From assembly GCA_016874715.1 (NCBI GenBank), contig VGTK01000043.1, positions 1 through 36,985 of the forward strand: a DNA stretch of 36,985 nt, given 5' to 3'. Below, piece by piece: positions 1 through 7,822 of this stretch. Source of the stretch: Deltaproteobacteria bacterium (GTDB taxonomy: Bacteria; Desulfobacterota; Binatia; UBA12015). The position numbers and the translations under genes were made by a program. Position 1 is the first letter of the stretch. Each line of letters begins with the position of its first letter. The notes below the pieces were generated by a model that saw only the letters and a list, made by a program, of their open reading frames with translations, had not been told where the DNA came from and did not search any database.

Positions 1-337
1 GCCGCGCCAGCGTCGCCCGAGCGCGCCGCAGCGCCGCGACCACGGCGACGAGCGCGTGCCGGCAAACGTCGTCCGAAGCGACGCGGCACGCGTCGGCGCC
101 GGCCAGGAAGTCCGCGCAGGCGGCCTCGGCGGCAACGACCTCCGGTGCGACGCCGATCACCCCGGCGATGCGCCGCGCCTCGCGCAGCGCGACCACGACG
201 TCCGCCCCGAGCCCTGCAAGGGACGCCGCAGGCGGCGGGTCTAGGGCCCACGCCGTTTCGCGGCCGAGAGAGCCGATCGTCAGGAGGATCGTCGCACCGG
301 CAGCGGCGAAGCGGGCGAAGCGAGCCCGCGCAGCCAC
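1..337 (-). CDS. Putative secreted protein, N-terminal part (runs off left edge)
   Basis: An open minus-strand frame of about 112 codons starts at a GTG (335-337) and has no stop before the window edge. Its third codon positions are almost all G or C, as in the neighbouring genes. The N-terminus looks like a Sec signal peptide: Arg residues, then a hydrophobic stretch (AAAGATILLTIG, residues 11-22), then small residues near 30. The part visible after it is Ala-rich and mostly helical, with Cys at about 74, 84 and 92. I recognise no family. The start lies 58 bp inside the 3' end of the carF-like gene, a longer overlap than the 4-nt overlaps common here, so the exact start is uncertain. It is probably co-transcribed with carF. 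Existence is moderately supported; function is unknown. Confidence 0.45.
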   Translation of the reverse strand, partial: MAARARFARFAAAGATILLTIGSLGRETAWALDPPPAASLAGLGADVVVALREARRIAGVIGVAPEVVAAEAACADFLAGADACRVASDDVCRHALVAVVAALRRARATLAR

Positions 338-1095
338 GCCTCGAAGCGCGGCAGCACGCGGTAGGCGTCGAGCACCGGGTTCAGCCAGCCCGTCGTGACG
401 CAGTAGCCGTGCGAGAAGTCGCCACGGTGATGCCGCTCGTGGGCGTCGGGCGACAGGATGAGCCGCCGGCGCTGCAACCAACGGACCGCGGACGGCCGGT
501 GTGCGGCATGCGCCCACTTGTGGAACTGGTTGGTCGCCGCGATCGCGAGCGCCAGCACGATCACGAATCCGTGCACGGCAATCGACCCGAGCGCTCCTCG
601 CGGCGGCCCGGCGAGCACGATGGCGAGGACCGGCAGCAGCACGGCGAGCGCGTTGTTGCCGCCCAGCTCGAACAATCCGTGCCGGGTGATCGCCAGCGGG
701 TCGCGGTGGTGCTCCCGGAACGGGTGGATCAGCATCCGACCGATCAGCGGCGTGTCGTCTGCGAAGAACCGGTCGCACGTCCAGTGGACCAGCCCGGAGA
801 GGAAGTCGGCTGCGAGCAAGGCGAGCGCCGAGACCGGCAGCAGCACCCACCAGGGACCGCCGTCGCCGACGACGCGCAGCAGCCGCACGGTCGCGGTCGC
901 GAGCAGGAACGTGAGCGTGCTCAGCGACACGACATCGAACGCCTTCACCCAGAATGGTCGCTGCTCCTCCCCGTCGGGCTCCGCCGCGCGGTCGCCACCC
1001 CGGTCGGGGGGCCCGGACGGGCCGGTCAACGCGTGCAAGTTGGCATCGTGGAACGGGGAAATCCAGTCCTCGGGACGGCGCATGCGGGTCTCCAT
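280..1095 (-). CDS. carF: CarF/PEDS1-type plasmanylethanolamine desaturase
   Basis: Membrane lipid desaturase of the CarF/TMEM189 (Kua) family, 271 aa. Characterised members introduce the vinyl-ether bond that turns plasmanyl- into plasmenyl-ethanolamine, i.e. they make plasmalogens. The family's His-rich signature is visible: H104 (GLVHW), H124 and H129/H130 (HPFREHH), H192/H196 (NQFHKWAH) and H219/H222/H223 (HERHH). These are expected to hold a di-iron centre. Hydrophobic segments lie at about 56-75, 83-102, 148-163 and 173-187. The first 45 residues are polar and not conserved. ATG at 1095 is used; a second ATG four codons on is also possible. A gene for a putative secreted protein overlaps its 3' end. 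Family assignment is strong; the lipid substrate in this organism is inferred. Confidence 0.82.
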   Translation of the reverse strand: METRMRRPEDWISPFHDANLHALTGPSGPPDRGGDRAAEPDGEEQRPFWVKAFDVVSLSTLTFLLATATVRLLRVVGDGGPWWVLLPVSALALLAADFLSGLVHWTCDRFFADDTPLIGRMLIHPFREHHRDPLAITRHGLFELGGNNALAVLLPVLAIVLAGPPRGALGSIAVHGFVIVLALAIAATNQFHKWAHAAHRPSAVRWLQRRRLILSPDAHERHHRGDFSHGYCVTTGWLNPVLDAYRVLPRFEAWLRGLASPASPLPVRRSS

Positions 1096-1220
1096 GATCG
1101 AATCTCGCTACGGATCTGGCGGGTCGTCCGGATTCGCCGGCGCGGTGCCGGGCGGCCGCGGAATCTTCCTGCGTGGTCCCCTGGATTTCGTGCGACGCAT
1201 CCGGCACGAGAGCCACGCGA

Positions 1221-3131
1221 ATGTGTGTCGCCGGCAGCCCCCCGCGCAGGAACGCCCTGCGCTCCTCGACCGCAGGCCTGCTCTTCCTGCACGTGCTCCT
1301 CCTCGCCGCCCTGGCGGCAGCCTCCCCCGCCGCCGATCGACCGCCGAACCTGGTCCTGCTGATCGGCGACGACCACGGCTGGCCGTACTCCGGCTTCATG
1401 GGGCACCCCATCGTCCGCACGCCCAACCTCGACGCGCTCGCCGCGAGCGGCACCACGTTCGTGAACGCGCACGCCACGGCGAGCGTCTGCCAGCCCGCGC
1501 TGCGTGCGCTGCTCGCCGGCGTACACGACGAGCAGTGGACGCGCCGCAGGCGCGTCCTCGAAGGAGTGTTCGGGGCGATGCCCGTGCGCAGCGAGGTGCA
1601 GCACTACCGCACCGTGCCACGCGAGCTCGCGCGGCGCGGCTACCTGTCGTGGGAGGGGGGCAAGCTCTGGGAGGGCACCTTCGTGACCGCCGGCTTCACG
1701 CACGGCCTTGCGACCTTCCTCTTCCCGGACCCGTACCGCAGCGCCGGCGACCAGTTCGGACGCGACGGCTGGAGCGACGGCACGGCCATGGCGCCGCTCG
1801 ACGCGTTTCTCGATCAGGCGGGCGAGCAGCCGTTCTTTCTCTGGGTCGCCCCGATGCTCCCGCACGTCCCGCACGATGCTCCGGGGGAGTTCACCGCGCC
1901 GTACCAGAACGCCGGCCTGCCGCCCGAAGTGGCTGCCTACTACGCCAACGTGTCGTGGCTCGACGCGGTCGTCGGTGCGGTGCTCGCGACGCTCGAGCGT
2001 CGCGGGCTGCGCGACGACACCCTGGTCGTCTACCTCTCCGACAACGGCAAGGACGCGGCGCTGCCGAGCCTGAGCACCGGCACGGGCACGGGCAAGGGAA
2101 CGCTGCACGAGCTCGGTTTCCGCACGCCCCTCGTGCTGAGCTGGCCGGGGCACATCGGCGCCGGCGTGGTCCGCGACGACCTCGTCTCGACGCTCGACGT
2201 CCCGGCGACGCTGCTCGACTACGCGGGCGCGGCACCGATCGGCGACCGCGACGGGATGAGCCTGCGCGACGCGCTCGAACAGGGTGAGCCCGTCGGCCGC
2301 TCGAAGCTCGTCGGACGCTACCGCGGCAGGCTGCCCGAGAACGACGGCTGGTACGTGCGCACCCCGCAATGGCGCTACCTCGTCACGAGTGGAGGCGTCG
2401 AGAAGCTCTACGCGATCGCCAGCGATCCCTTCGAGACGCGCGACGTCGCCTCGACGCACCCCGAGCTTCGGCAAGGCTTCCGCGAAGACGTGCGGGCCTG
2501 GCAGAGCCGCCTCGACGCCGGCAGCACGACCCTCGAGGTCACGGGCCGGCTCACCGACGCCGCGGGCGCTCCGGTCGCCGGCGAGCCGCTCGAGTTCAGC
2601 GGACGCAGCGCGGCTGGCCGACCGATCCGCCTGCGCGCGTTGACGGGCACGCGGGGCGACTTCGCCTTCGCGGCGCTGCCGCAGGGGAGCTACGCGCTCC
2701 TGAGCCGCCGCCCCACCGGCGAGGTGCACCTGGGTGCACGCGAACGCCGTATCCCCGTCCCGCTGCCGGCGGGGAGCATCGACGCTCACCTGGAGCTCGA
2801 GGGTCGTCCGCCCTCCTCGCACCGCGACGCCGGTACGGGCACGATCGCCGGGCTCGTCCGCGGGCCGGACCGCGCACCGCTGCCGGGTGCCACCGTCAAG
2901 CTGCGCGGCCAGGATGACGCGCGCGGTGTGTGGATCGTCGCGCGGACCGGCGACGACGGCCGCTACCGCGCGGAGAACCTACCCGCCGGCACGTATCACG
3001 TGACGGCCGACGCGCCGCAGGTGCGCGTGACCGTTCGCACCCGGCTCCGCCCTGCCGAGACGCGCGATGTCGATCTGGTCGCGCGGCGACGGAGCGCCCG
3101 AGCGGACGTCCGAGCGGACTTCCGAGGTTGA
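1221..3131 (+). CDS. Secreted sulfatase with two C-terminal carboxypeptidase-regulatory-like domains (paralog 1)
   Basis: Alkaline-phosphatase-superfamily sulfatase, 636 aa. An ATG at 1221 is preferred because it gives a signal peptide (hydrophobic residues 18-35) directly before PPNLVLLIGDD. Metal ligands are D50/D51 and D274/N275 (SDNG). Other active-site elements are K148, H215 (LPHVPH) and K292 (GKGTLHELG). The segment expected to carry formylglycine is C90 in CQPALRALLAG; it lacks Arg at the usual fifth position (CxPxR) and has Arg at the sixth. The catalytic domain spans about 42-430. Two beta-sandwich carboxypeptidase-regulatory-like domains follow, at about 437-520 and 553-625. A close paralog starts 77 bp downstream, so this is a tandem duplication, probably one operon. 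Substrate unknown; likely exported and acting on sulfated extracellular compounds. Confidence 0.85.
   Translation: MCVAGSPPRRNALRSSTAGLLFLHVLLLAALAAASPAADRPPNLVLLIGDDHGWPYSGFMGHPIVRTPNLDALAASGTTFVNAHATASVCQPALRALLAGVHDEQWTRRRRVLEGVFGAMPVRSEVQHYRTVPRELARRGYLSWEGGKLWEGTFVTAGFTHGLATFLFPDPYRSAGDQFGRDGWSDGTAMAPLDAFLDQAGEQPFFLWVAPMLPHVPHDAPGEFTAPYQNAGLPPEVAAYYANVSWLDAVVGAVLATLERRGLRDDTLVVYLSDNGKDAALPSLSTGTGTGKGTLHELGFRTPLVLSWPGHIGAGVVRDDLVSTLDVPATLLDYAGAAPIGDRDGMSLRDALEQGEPVGRSKLVGRYRGRLPENDGWYVRTPQWRYLVTSGGVEKLYAIASDPFETRDVASTHPELRQGFREDVRAWQSRLDAGSTTLEVTGRLTDAAGAPVAGEPLEFSGRSAAGRPIRLRALTGTRGDFAFAALPQGSYALLSRRPTGEVHLGARERRIPVPLPAGSIDAHLELEGRPPSSHRDAGTGTIAGLVRGPDRAPLPGATVKLRGQDDARGVWIVARTGDDGRYRAENLPAGTYHVTADAPQVRVTVRTRLRPAETRDVDLVARRRSARADVRADFRG
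3099..3125 (+). repeat. 12-bp tandem repeat at the 3' end of sulfatase 1
   Basis: Two near-identical 12-bp units (cgagcggacgtc, then cgagcggacttc) and the first bases of a third (cgagg) lie directly before the stop codon at 3129-3131. They encode the repeated RAD motif at the C-terminus. Small, but it belongs to the pattern of repeats at gene boundaries in this window. Confidence 0.6.
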
Positions 3132-3208
3132 CCGCGGCCGGCACCTGGGGCAACTCGTCTCCTGTCACCACAACCCGGCGGCAGGCGCCGCGGGCCCTCG
3201 CAAACACG

Positions 3209-5047
3209 ATGCGCTGCACCCGGCACCTCCTCCACGTCGCCGTCCTCCTCGGCGCTGCCATCCTGGCCGGCCCCGCGGCCGCCGGCGCGCAGGAACGGCC
3301 ACCAAACATCCTGCTGTTGATCGCCGACGACCTGGGCTGGCCGTACGCGGGCTTCATGGGCGATCCCATCGTGCGCACCCCGAGTCTCGACGCGCTGGCC
3401 GCGCAGGGCACGACGTTCGTGAATGCGCACAGCCCGTCCAGCGTGTGCCTACCCGCGCTGCGCACGCTGCTCGCGGGAATCCACACCGAGCAATGGGATC
3501 GCCAGCGCGCCGCCCTGGCCTCGGCGTTCGGACCTGTGCGGTCGCGTACCGAGGTCGAATTCTACCGCACGGTGCCGCGCGAGCTGGTGCGACGCGGCTA
3601 CCTCGCCTGGCAAGGCGGCAAGTTCTGGGAGGGCACCTTCGCGACGGCCGGTTTCACGCACGGTCTGGCGACGTCGGTATCTTCACCTCTCTCCAACGTG
3701 GGCGACGACTTCGGCCGCACCGGATGGGCAGAGGGCACCGCACTCGCTCCGCTGGAGGCGTTCCTCGACGAGGTCGGCAGCGAGCCCTTCTTCCTGTGGG
3801 TCGCGCCGATGCTGCCCCACGTGCCGTATGACGCCCCGCCCGAGTTCTCGGCACTCTACGACGGTCTCGGCCTCGATCCCCGCCGCGCGCGCTACTATGC
3901 CAACGTGAGCTGGCTCGACGCCTTCGTCGGCGCCGTGCTCGCCGAACTCGACCAGCGTGGACTGCGCGAGGACACGCTGGTGGTGTTCGTGTCCGACAAC
4001 GGCAAGGAGGCAGAGCGCGACGTCGGGGGTGTCGGCCAGGGCAAGGGCACTCTCTACGAGATGGGCTTCCGCCAGCCGTTGATCCTCAACTGGCCCGGAC
4101 GCGTCCCTGCCGGCGTGACACGTGAAGATCTGGTCTCGACGCTCGACGTCGCGCCGACCCTGCTCGACTTCGCCGGCGCCGACGCGCTGAACGATGGGCG
4201 GGGAACGAGCCTGCGCAGCGCCGTGGAATCCGGGGCGCCGGTGGGCCACCCGCGCCTCGTGAGCCAGTACCGCGGCACCCCGGCTTCGAACGATGGCTTC
4301 TGGGTCCGCACGCCGGAATGGCGCTATCTTGCCGCATCGGACGGCAGAGAGGAACTCTACCGGATCGACCTCGACCCGTTCGAGCAGGTGAACCGAGCGG
4401 CGCTCCACCCGGATCTCTTGCAGGGCTTCCGTGCTGACGTCGCGGACTGGCAGGCCACGCTCGTGGCGGGCCGTCAAGAGGTCGACGTCGCCGGACGGAT
4501 CACCGATTACCTGTACGCACCGATCCCCGGTGAGAACGTCGAGCTCAGCGGGCGCAGCCGCGCCGGACAGCGCATCCGGCTGCGCGCGCTCGCGTCCCCA
4601 CGCGGCGACTTCCTGTTCGAATCCGTCCCGCTCGGCTCGTACAAGATCCGCAGCCGGCGCAGTGCCACACCGCTCGCCCTACGATCGGTCGTGGGCCGCA
4701 TCCCCGTCGATCTGCCCGCGGGCAGCCTGGATCTCTTCCTGCCGCTGCGTGCACCCCAGCCGGCCGCCGCCTTCACCGCGGGGAATTCCGTCCTGCGCGG
4801 CACCGTGCTCGACGGCGCCGGCGCACCCCTCGCCGGCGCGATCGTCAGTGTCACCGGCAGCACCCCCGAGCGCAGGGTTGCGGTCACCCTGCGCACGGCT
4901 CCCGACGGCACCTATCGCGCGGAATGGCTGCCACCGGCGGAGTACCGCGTGGTCGCTGGCACGACCGCGCCCCGGCGTTCCACCCGCACGACGGTCACGA
5001 TCGATCCCAGGGACGACCGCGTCCTGGACGTCACACTCCCCGGCTGA
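3209..5047 (+). CDS. Secreted sulfatase with C-terminal carboxypeptidase-regulatory-like domains (paralog 2)
   Basis: Paralog of the preceding gene with the same architecture, 612 aa. ATG at 3209 is chosen because it opens a clean signal peptide (MRCTRHLLHVAVLLGAAILA, then AAAGAQ) before the first sulfatase strand. Conserved elements are metal Asp D40/D41, the formylglycine-type segment at C80 (CLPALRTLLAG), GGKFWEGTF, LPHVPYD, SDNGKE and GQGKGTLYEMG. Both paralogs replace the usual GKWHLG motif with GGK(L/F)WEG, and both have Leu where CxPxR has Arg. Regulatory-like beta domains lie at about 407-490 and 520-605. The two catalytic domains are very similar and the tails more divergent, as expected after duplication. 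The gene ends 3 bp from the convergent wax-ester synthase stop. Substrate unknown. Confidence 0.86.
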   Translation: MRCTRHLLHVAVLLGAAILAGPAAAGAQERPPNILLLIADDLGWPYAGFMGDPIVRTPSLDALAAQGTTFVNAHSPSSVCLPALRTLLAGIHTEQWDRQRAALASAFGPVRSRTEVEFYRTVPRELVRRGYLAWQGGKFWEGTFATAGFTHGLATSVSSPLSNVGDDFGRTGWAEGTALAPLEAFLDEVGSEPFFLWVAPMLPHVPYDAPPEFSALYDGLGLDPRRARYYANVSWLDAFVGAVLAELDQRGLREDTLVVFVSDNGKEAERDVGGVGQGKGTLYEMGFRQPLILNWPGRVPAGVTREDLVSTLDVAPTLLDFAGADALNDGRGTSLRSAVESGAPVGHPRLVSQYRGTPASNDGFWVRTPEWRYLAASDGREELYRIDLDPFEQVNRAALHPDLLQGFRADVADWQATLVAGRQEVDVAGRITDYLYAPIPGENVELSGRSRAGQRIRLRALASPRGDFLFESVPLGSYKIRSRRSATPLALRSVVGRIPVDLPAGSLDLFLPLRAPQPAAAFTAGNSVLRGTVLDGAGAPLAGAIVSVTGSTPERRVAVTLRTAPDGTYRAEWLPPAEYRVVAGTTAPRRSTRTTVTIDPRDDRVLDVTLPG

Positions 5048-5050
5048 TCG

Positions 5051-6577
5051 TCACGCCGACGACCGCGCGACCTGCAGCGTGACCGGGTCACGCCCGCGGC
5101 GCGACCCCGGGCGCGGCTCGGCGTCGCGCTCCGCAAGCGCCGCCGCGTGCAGCTCGGCGAACGACTCCTCGACGGCGCGAACGAAGTCGTGCAGGTCGGG
5201 CACCACGTCCCAGTCGGCGTTGAATCCCCAGTGCAGGCGGCCGGCGTAGCTGAACAGCGCGACGCCGAGCCCGAGGCGCGCGAACAGCGGCACCAGCGGA
5301 TAGATCTCCGCCATGCGCGCGCCCAGCAGGTACAGGGGCACCTGCGGTCCGGGCACGTTCGTCACCACGAGGTTGAACGGCAGCCCGCGGTGCGCGAGCC
5401 TCGTCCCGAGGGCGAGCAGCGTCGACGGGGTCCAGTCCGTCACGCGGGTCAGGATCTCGGCGCCCATCGCCTGCTTCGAGTGCTTGAGACGCACCGTGGT
5501 CTCGCACACCTTCGCATAGCGGCCCGCCGGGTCCGGCTCGCCGATCGGCAGGTCGGCCATCCATGCCGCGACCTTGTTACCCAGCGTGCCGCGCTCGGAG
5601 CTCGAACGCACGCTGACCGGGACCATGACGCGGAAGGTGAGCCCGCCGGGATCGGCGCGGCGGCGCGACAGGAACCGGCGCACGGCGCCCGCGACGGTGG
5701 TGAGGACGACGTCGTTGAGCGAGCCCCCGAAGCGGTTCTTGACCTCCTTCACCTGGTCGATCTCGAAGGTCACCCAGTCGAAGCGTCGGTAGGGGCCGAT
5801 CTCCTGGTTGAGGGGCGTTTCGGAGGGCAGCTTCAGGCCCTCGAGAACCGTCTCGCCGAGCGCCTTGACGCTCTCGCTGACCTCGCCGATCGCGCCGCGC
5901 GGGTCGCGAACGATCCGCCCGAGCGCCTGCAGCGGTGCCGTCACGCGGTCGAGGATCTCGTCGCGCAGCAGCTCGAAGGAGCTCGGCACGCCGCGCGGGA
6001 TGTAGATCGGGGCGTCCTCGCACGGCGCGTCCGGACGCGCGTCGAGCAGCACCTCGAGCAGGTCGACCCCGGAGACGCCGTCGACCATGCAGTGGTGGAC
6101 CTTCGAGATCATCGCGAAGCGGTTGCCCTCGAGCCCCTCGACGAACCAGACCTCCCAGAGCGGCTTGCCGCGGTCGAGCTGCTGCGAGGCGACGCGCGCC
6201 GAGAGCCGCTTCAGCTGCCGGTCGTCGCCGGGCCTGGGCAGGCTCGTGTGGCGCACGTGGTAGGCGAGGTTGAAGCGCTCGTCGTCCACCCAGACCGGCT
6301 GGTTCTCGATCGGCACCCAGGCGAGCTTCTGGCGGTAGCGCGGGATCCGGTGCAGACGCGAGGCGACGAAGTCGCGGACGCGATCGATGTCGAGCCCGCC
6401 CTCGGACGTGGTCAGCGGACCCGCGTCGAACGTCGCGGTCGAGGCCACGTGCATGTGACTGCGCCCGTCCTCGAACATGAGGAACGAGTTGTCGAGGGCG
6501 GACAGGCGGTCGTAAGCGTATCGCGCTATGGTGAATTCCTCCCGGCCGCCGTCGGCGACCGCTCCGCGTTGTCGCAC
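5051..6577 (-). CDS. Wax ester synthase / diacylglycerol acyltransferase (WS/DGAT)
   Basis: Bifunctional O-acyltransferase that joins acyl-CoA to fatty alcohols or diacylglycerol, giving wax esters or triacylglycerol stores; 508 aa from the GTG at 6577. The catalytic HHxxxDG motif is HHCMVDG (H161, H162, D166, G167), preceded by the typical PLWEVW segment. The C-terminal family motif around GSLNDVVLTTVAGA is present. The family's N-terminus normally begins just before RLSALDNSFL, which matches residue 17, not residue 1. Residue 17 is an ATA codon (6527-6529) with a strong ribosome-binding site seven nucleotides upstream, whereas the GTG at 6577 has none. The true start may therefore be the ATA. 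The gene is convergent with sulfatase 2 and divergent from the DGQHR gene, so it is probably monocistronic. Confidence 0.88.
   Translation of the reverse strand: MRQRGAVADGGREEFTIARYAYDRLSALDNSFLMFEDGRSHMHVASTATFDAGPLTTSEGGLDIDRVRDFVASRLHRIPRYRQKLAWVPIENQPVWVDDERFNLAYHVRHTSLPRPGDDRQLKRLSARVASQQLDRGKPLWEVWFVEGLEGNRFAMISKVHHCMVDGVSGVDLLEVLLDARPDAPCEDAPIYIPRGVPSSFELLRDEILDRVTAPLQALGRIVRDPRGAIGEVSESVKALGETVLEGLKLPSETPLNQEIGPYRRFDWVTFEIDQVKEVKNRFGGSLNDVVLTTVAGAVRRFLSRRRADPGGLTFRVMVPVSVRSSSERGTLGNKVAAWMADLPIGEPDPAGRYAKVCETTVRLKHSKQAMGAEILTRVTDWTPSTLLALGTRLAHRGLPFNLVVTNVPGPQVPLYLLGARMAEIYPLVPLFARLGLGVALFSYAGRLHWGFNADWDVVPDLHDFVRAVEESFAELHAAALAERDAEPRPGSRRGRDPVTLQVARSSA
6537..6543 (-). promoter_or_regulatory. 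Strong ribosome-binding site ahead of an in-frame ATA codon
   Basis: The minus strand reads GGGAGGA, then seven nucleotides, then ATA (6529-6527) in the wax-ester synthase frame. The spacing is ideal for initiation. The encoded protein would then start exactly where family members usually start. No ATG is available nearby, and the upstream GTG has no recognisable ribosome-binding site. Confidence 0.5.
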
Positions 6578-6624
6578 AACTGGAGGCCGGTGTCGATTCG
6601 CGATAAGGGCCCCGATCGACCCCC

Positions 6625-6631
6625 AAGGAGG
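6625..6631 (+). promoter_or_regulatory. Ribosome-binding site deciding the DGQHR start
   Basis: AAGGAGG lies five nucleotides before the ATG at 6637. It favours that ATG over the GTG at 6631, which overlaps the site itself. Confidence 0.75.
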
Positions 6632-6636
6632 TGCAC

Positions 6637-7752
6637 ATGCTGGCGATCCGGATGCGGCAGAAGGAGAGCGTCTTCTATCTCGCGGCCTACAGGGCCTCCG
6701 ACCTGCTGCGCAAGGTGCAGTTCTCGGGCAAGTCCCACTCCGGCGAGGACGACGCCGATCCCAGCGGCGACGAGCTGGTGAGCGCCTTCTTCCGCAAGGT
6801 CCAGAGCGGCAGCGGCTTCTTCCAGCGCCGCCCGTACGCGCGCAAGGTGCAGCAGATCGTCGAGTTCTACGCCGACCCGAAGGGTCAGCCGCTGATCCCC
6901 GGCGCCGTCCTGCTGTACACGCCGGAGAAGCTGGCCTTCGATCCGGCGTCCGGGTCCGATCTCATGGGCAACCTGCACGACCCGCGCGAGCCGTTCCTGA
7001 TCATCGACGGCCAGCACCGGCTCGCAGGCCTCGAGGTGCTCGGGCGCAAGGACCCGGGCGCGCTCGAGAAGATCGACGTCCCCTGCGTGGTGTTCGACAA
7101 GTCGCAGGCGGACTTCGCGGTCGAGATGTTCGTCATCATCAACTCGACGCCGACGCGCCTCAACCGCTCGCACCTGATCGACCTCTACGAGCGCCTGCAG
7201 CGCGCGACGCCGGTCGACAAGGCGGCCGCCAAGGCCGTGTTCCTCTGCTACACCGAGGGCGACTCGCCGCTCCTGCGCAAGGTCGACATGCTGGGGCGCC
7301 ACAAGCGCACCGAGCGCTGGATCCGGCAGGCGAGCTTGTTCCGCGAGCTGCGGCGCCTGGCCGAGCGCAACCCGAGGCTGTTCGGCGAGTCGCCGCGTCC
7401 GAAGGACCTCTACGAGGTCGTGCGCGACTACCTGCGCGCCGCGCGTCGCACGTTCGGTGACGCCTGGGACAGCCCACGCCACCGCGTCACCAACGACGTC
7501 ACCCTGATGGCGCTGCTGCGCGTGCTCGGCGACTATCTGAAGAGCTCGCGCGGTCCGCGGACGTACGAGGCAAGCGATCGCCAGCGCGCGTTCGAGAACC
7601 TGCTCGAGCCCTGGCGCTCGATGGTCCCCGACTTCCGCGAGGAGGGCTTCTACGAGCGCTTCGCGGCGCGCGGACAGGTCGAGCGCGTCGGCATCATCCA
7701 GCGCTCGCTCGCCAACGCGATCGGGGTGACTGCGAAGCCACCGGCCGAGTAG
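6637..7752 (+). CDS. DGQHR-domain protein (DndB-like fold), orphan
   Basis: A 371-aa protein with the hallmark DGQHR motif at residues 124-128 (FLIIDGQHRLAG), followed by a VIINSTPTRLNRSHL segment similar to the Asn-Thr-rich stretch of DGQHR proteins. The family includes DndB, the regulator of phosphorothioate DNA modification, and related proteins next to other defence or repair genes; the fold is distantly ParB-like. Here no dnd, restriction or helicase partner is adjacent, and the biochemical role is unknown. The last 150 residues are mostly charged helices. Stop is TAG (7750-7752). A 17-bp tandem repeat with a palindromic core follows at once, between this gene and convergent Hsp33. Only 59 bp separate its ATG from the divergent wax-ester synthase GTG, so the promoters must be close or overlapping. 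Confidence 0.8.
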   Translation: MLAIRMRQKESVFYLAAYRASDLLRKVQFSGKSHSGEDDADPSGDELVSAFFRKVQSGSGFFQRRPYARKVQQIVEFYADPKGQPLIPGAVLLYTPEKLAFDPASGSDLMGNLHDPREPFLIIDGQHRLAGLEVLGRKDPGALEKIDVPCVVFDKSQADFAVEMFVIINSTPTRLNRSHLIDLYERLQRATPVDKAAAKAVFLCYTEGDSPLLRKVDMLGRHKRTERWIRQASLFRELRRLAERNPRLFGESPRPKDLYEVVRDYLRAARRTFGDAWDSPRHRVTNDVTLMALLRVLGDYLKSSRGPRTYEASDRQRAFENLLEPWRSMVPDFREEGFYERFAARGQVERVGIIQRSLANAIGVTAKPPAE

Positions 7753-7759
7753 GACACCC

Positions 7760-7822
7760 GCCGCGGCGCGATCACTGCCGCGGCGCGATCACTGCCGCGG
7801 CGCGATCACTGCCGCGGCGCGA
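7760..7822. repeat. 17-bp tandem repeat (about 3.7 copies) between convergent genes
   Basis: Exact 17-bp units (gccgcggcgcgatcact) at 7760-7776, 7777-7793 and 7794-7810, with a partial fourth copy to 7822. Each holds the palindrome gccgcggc and, on the minus strand, a TGA. The Hsp33 stop (7806-7808) is the TGA of the third copy, so the array extends out of the 3' end of that gene. Confidence 0.92.
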
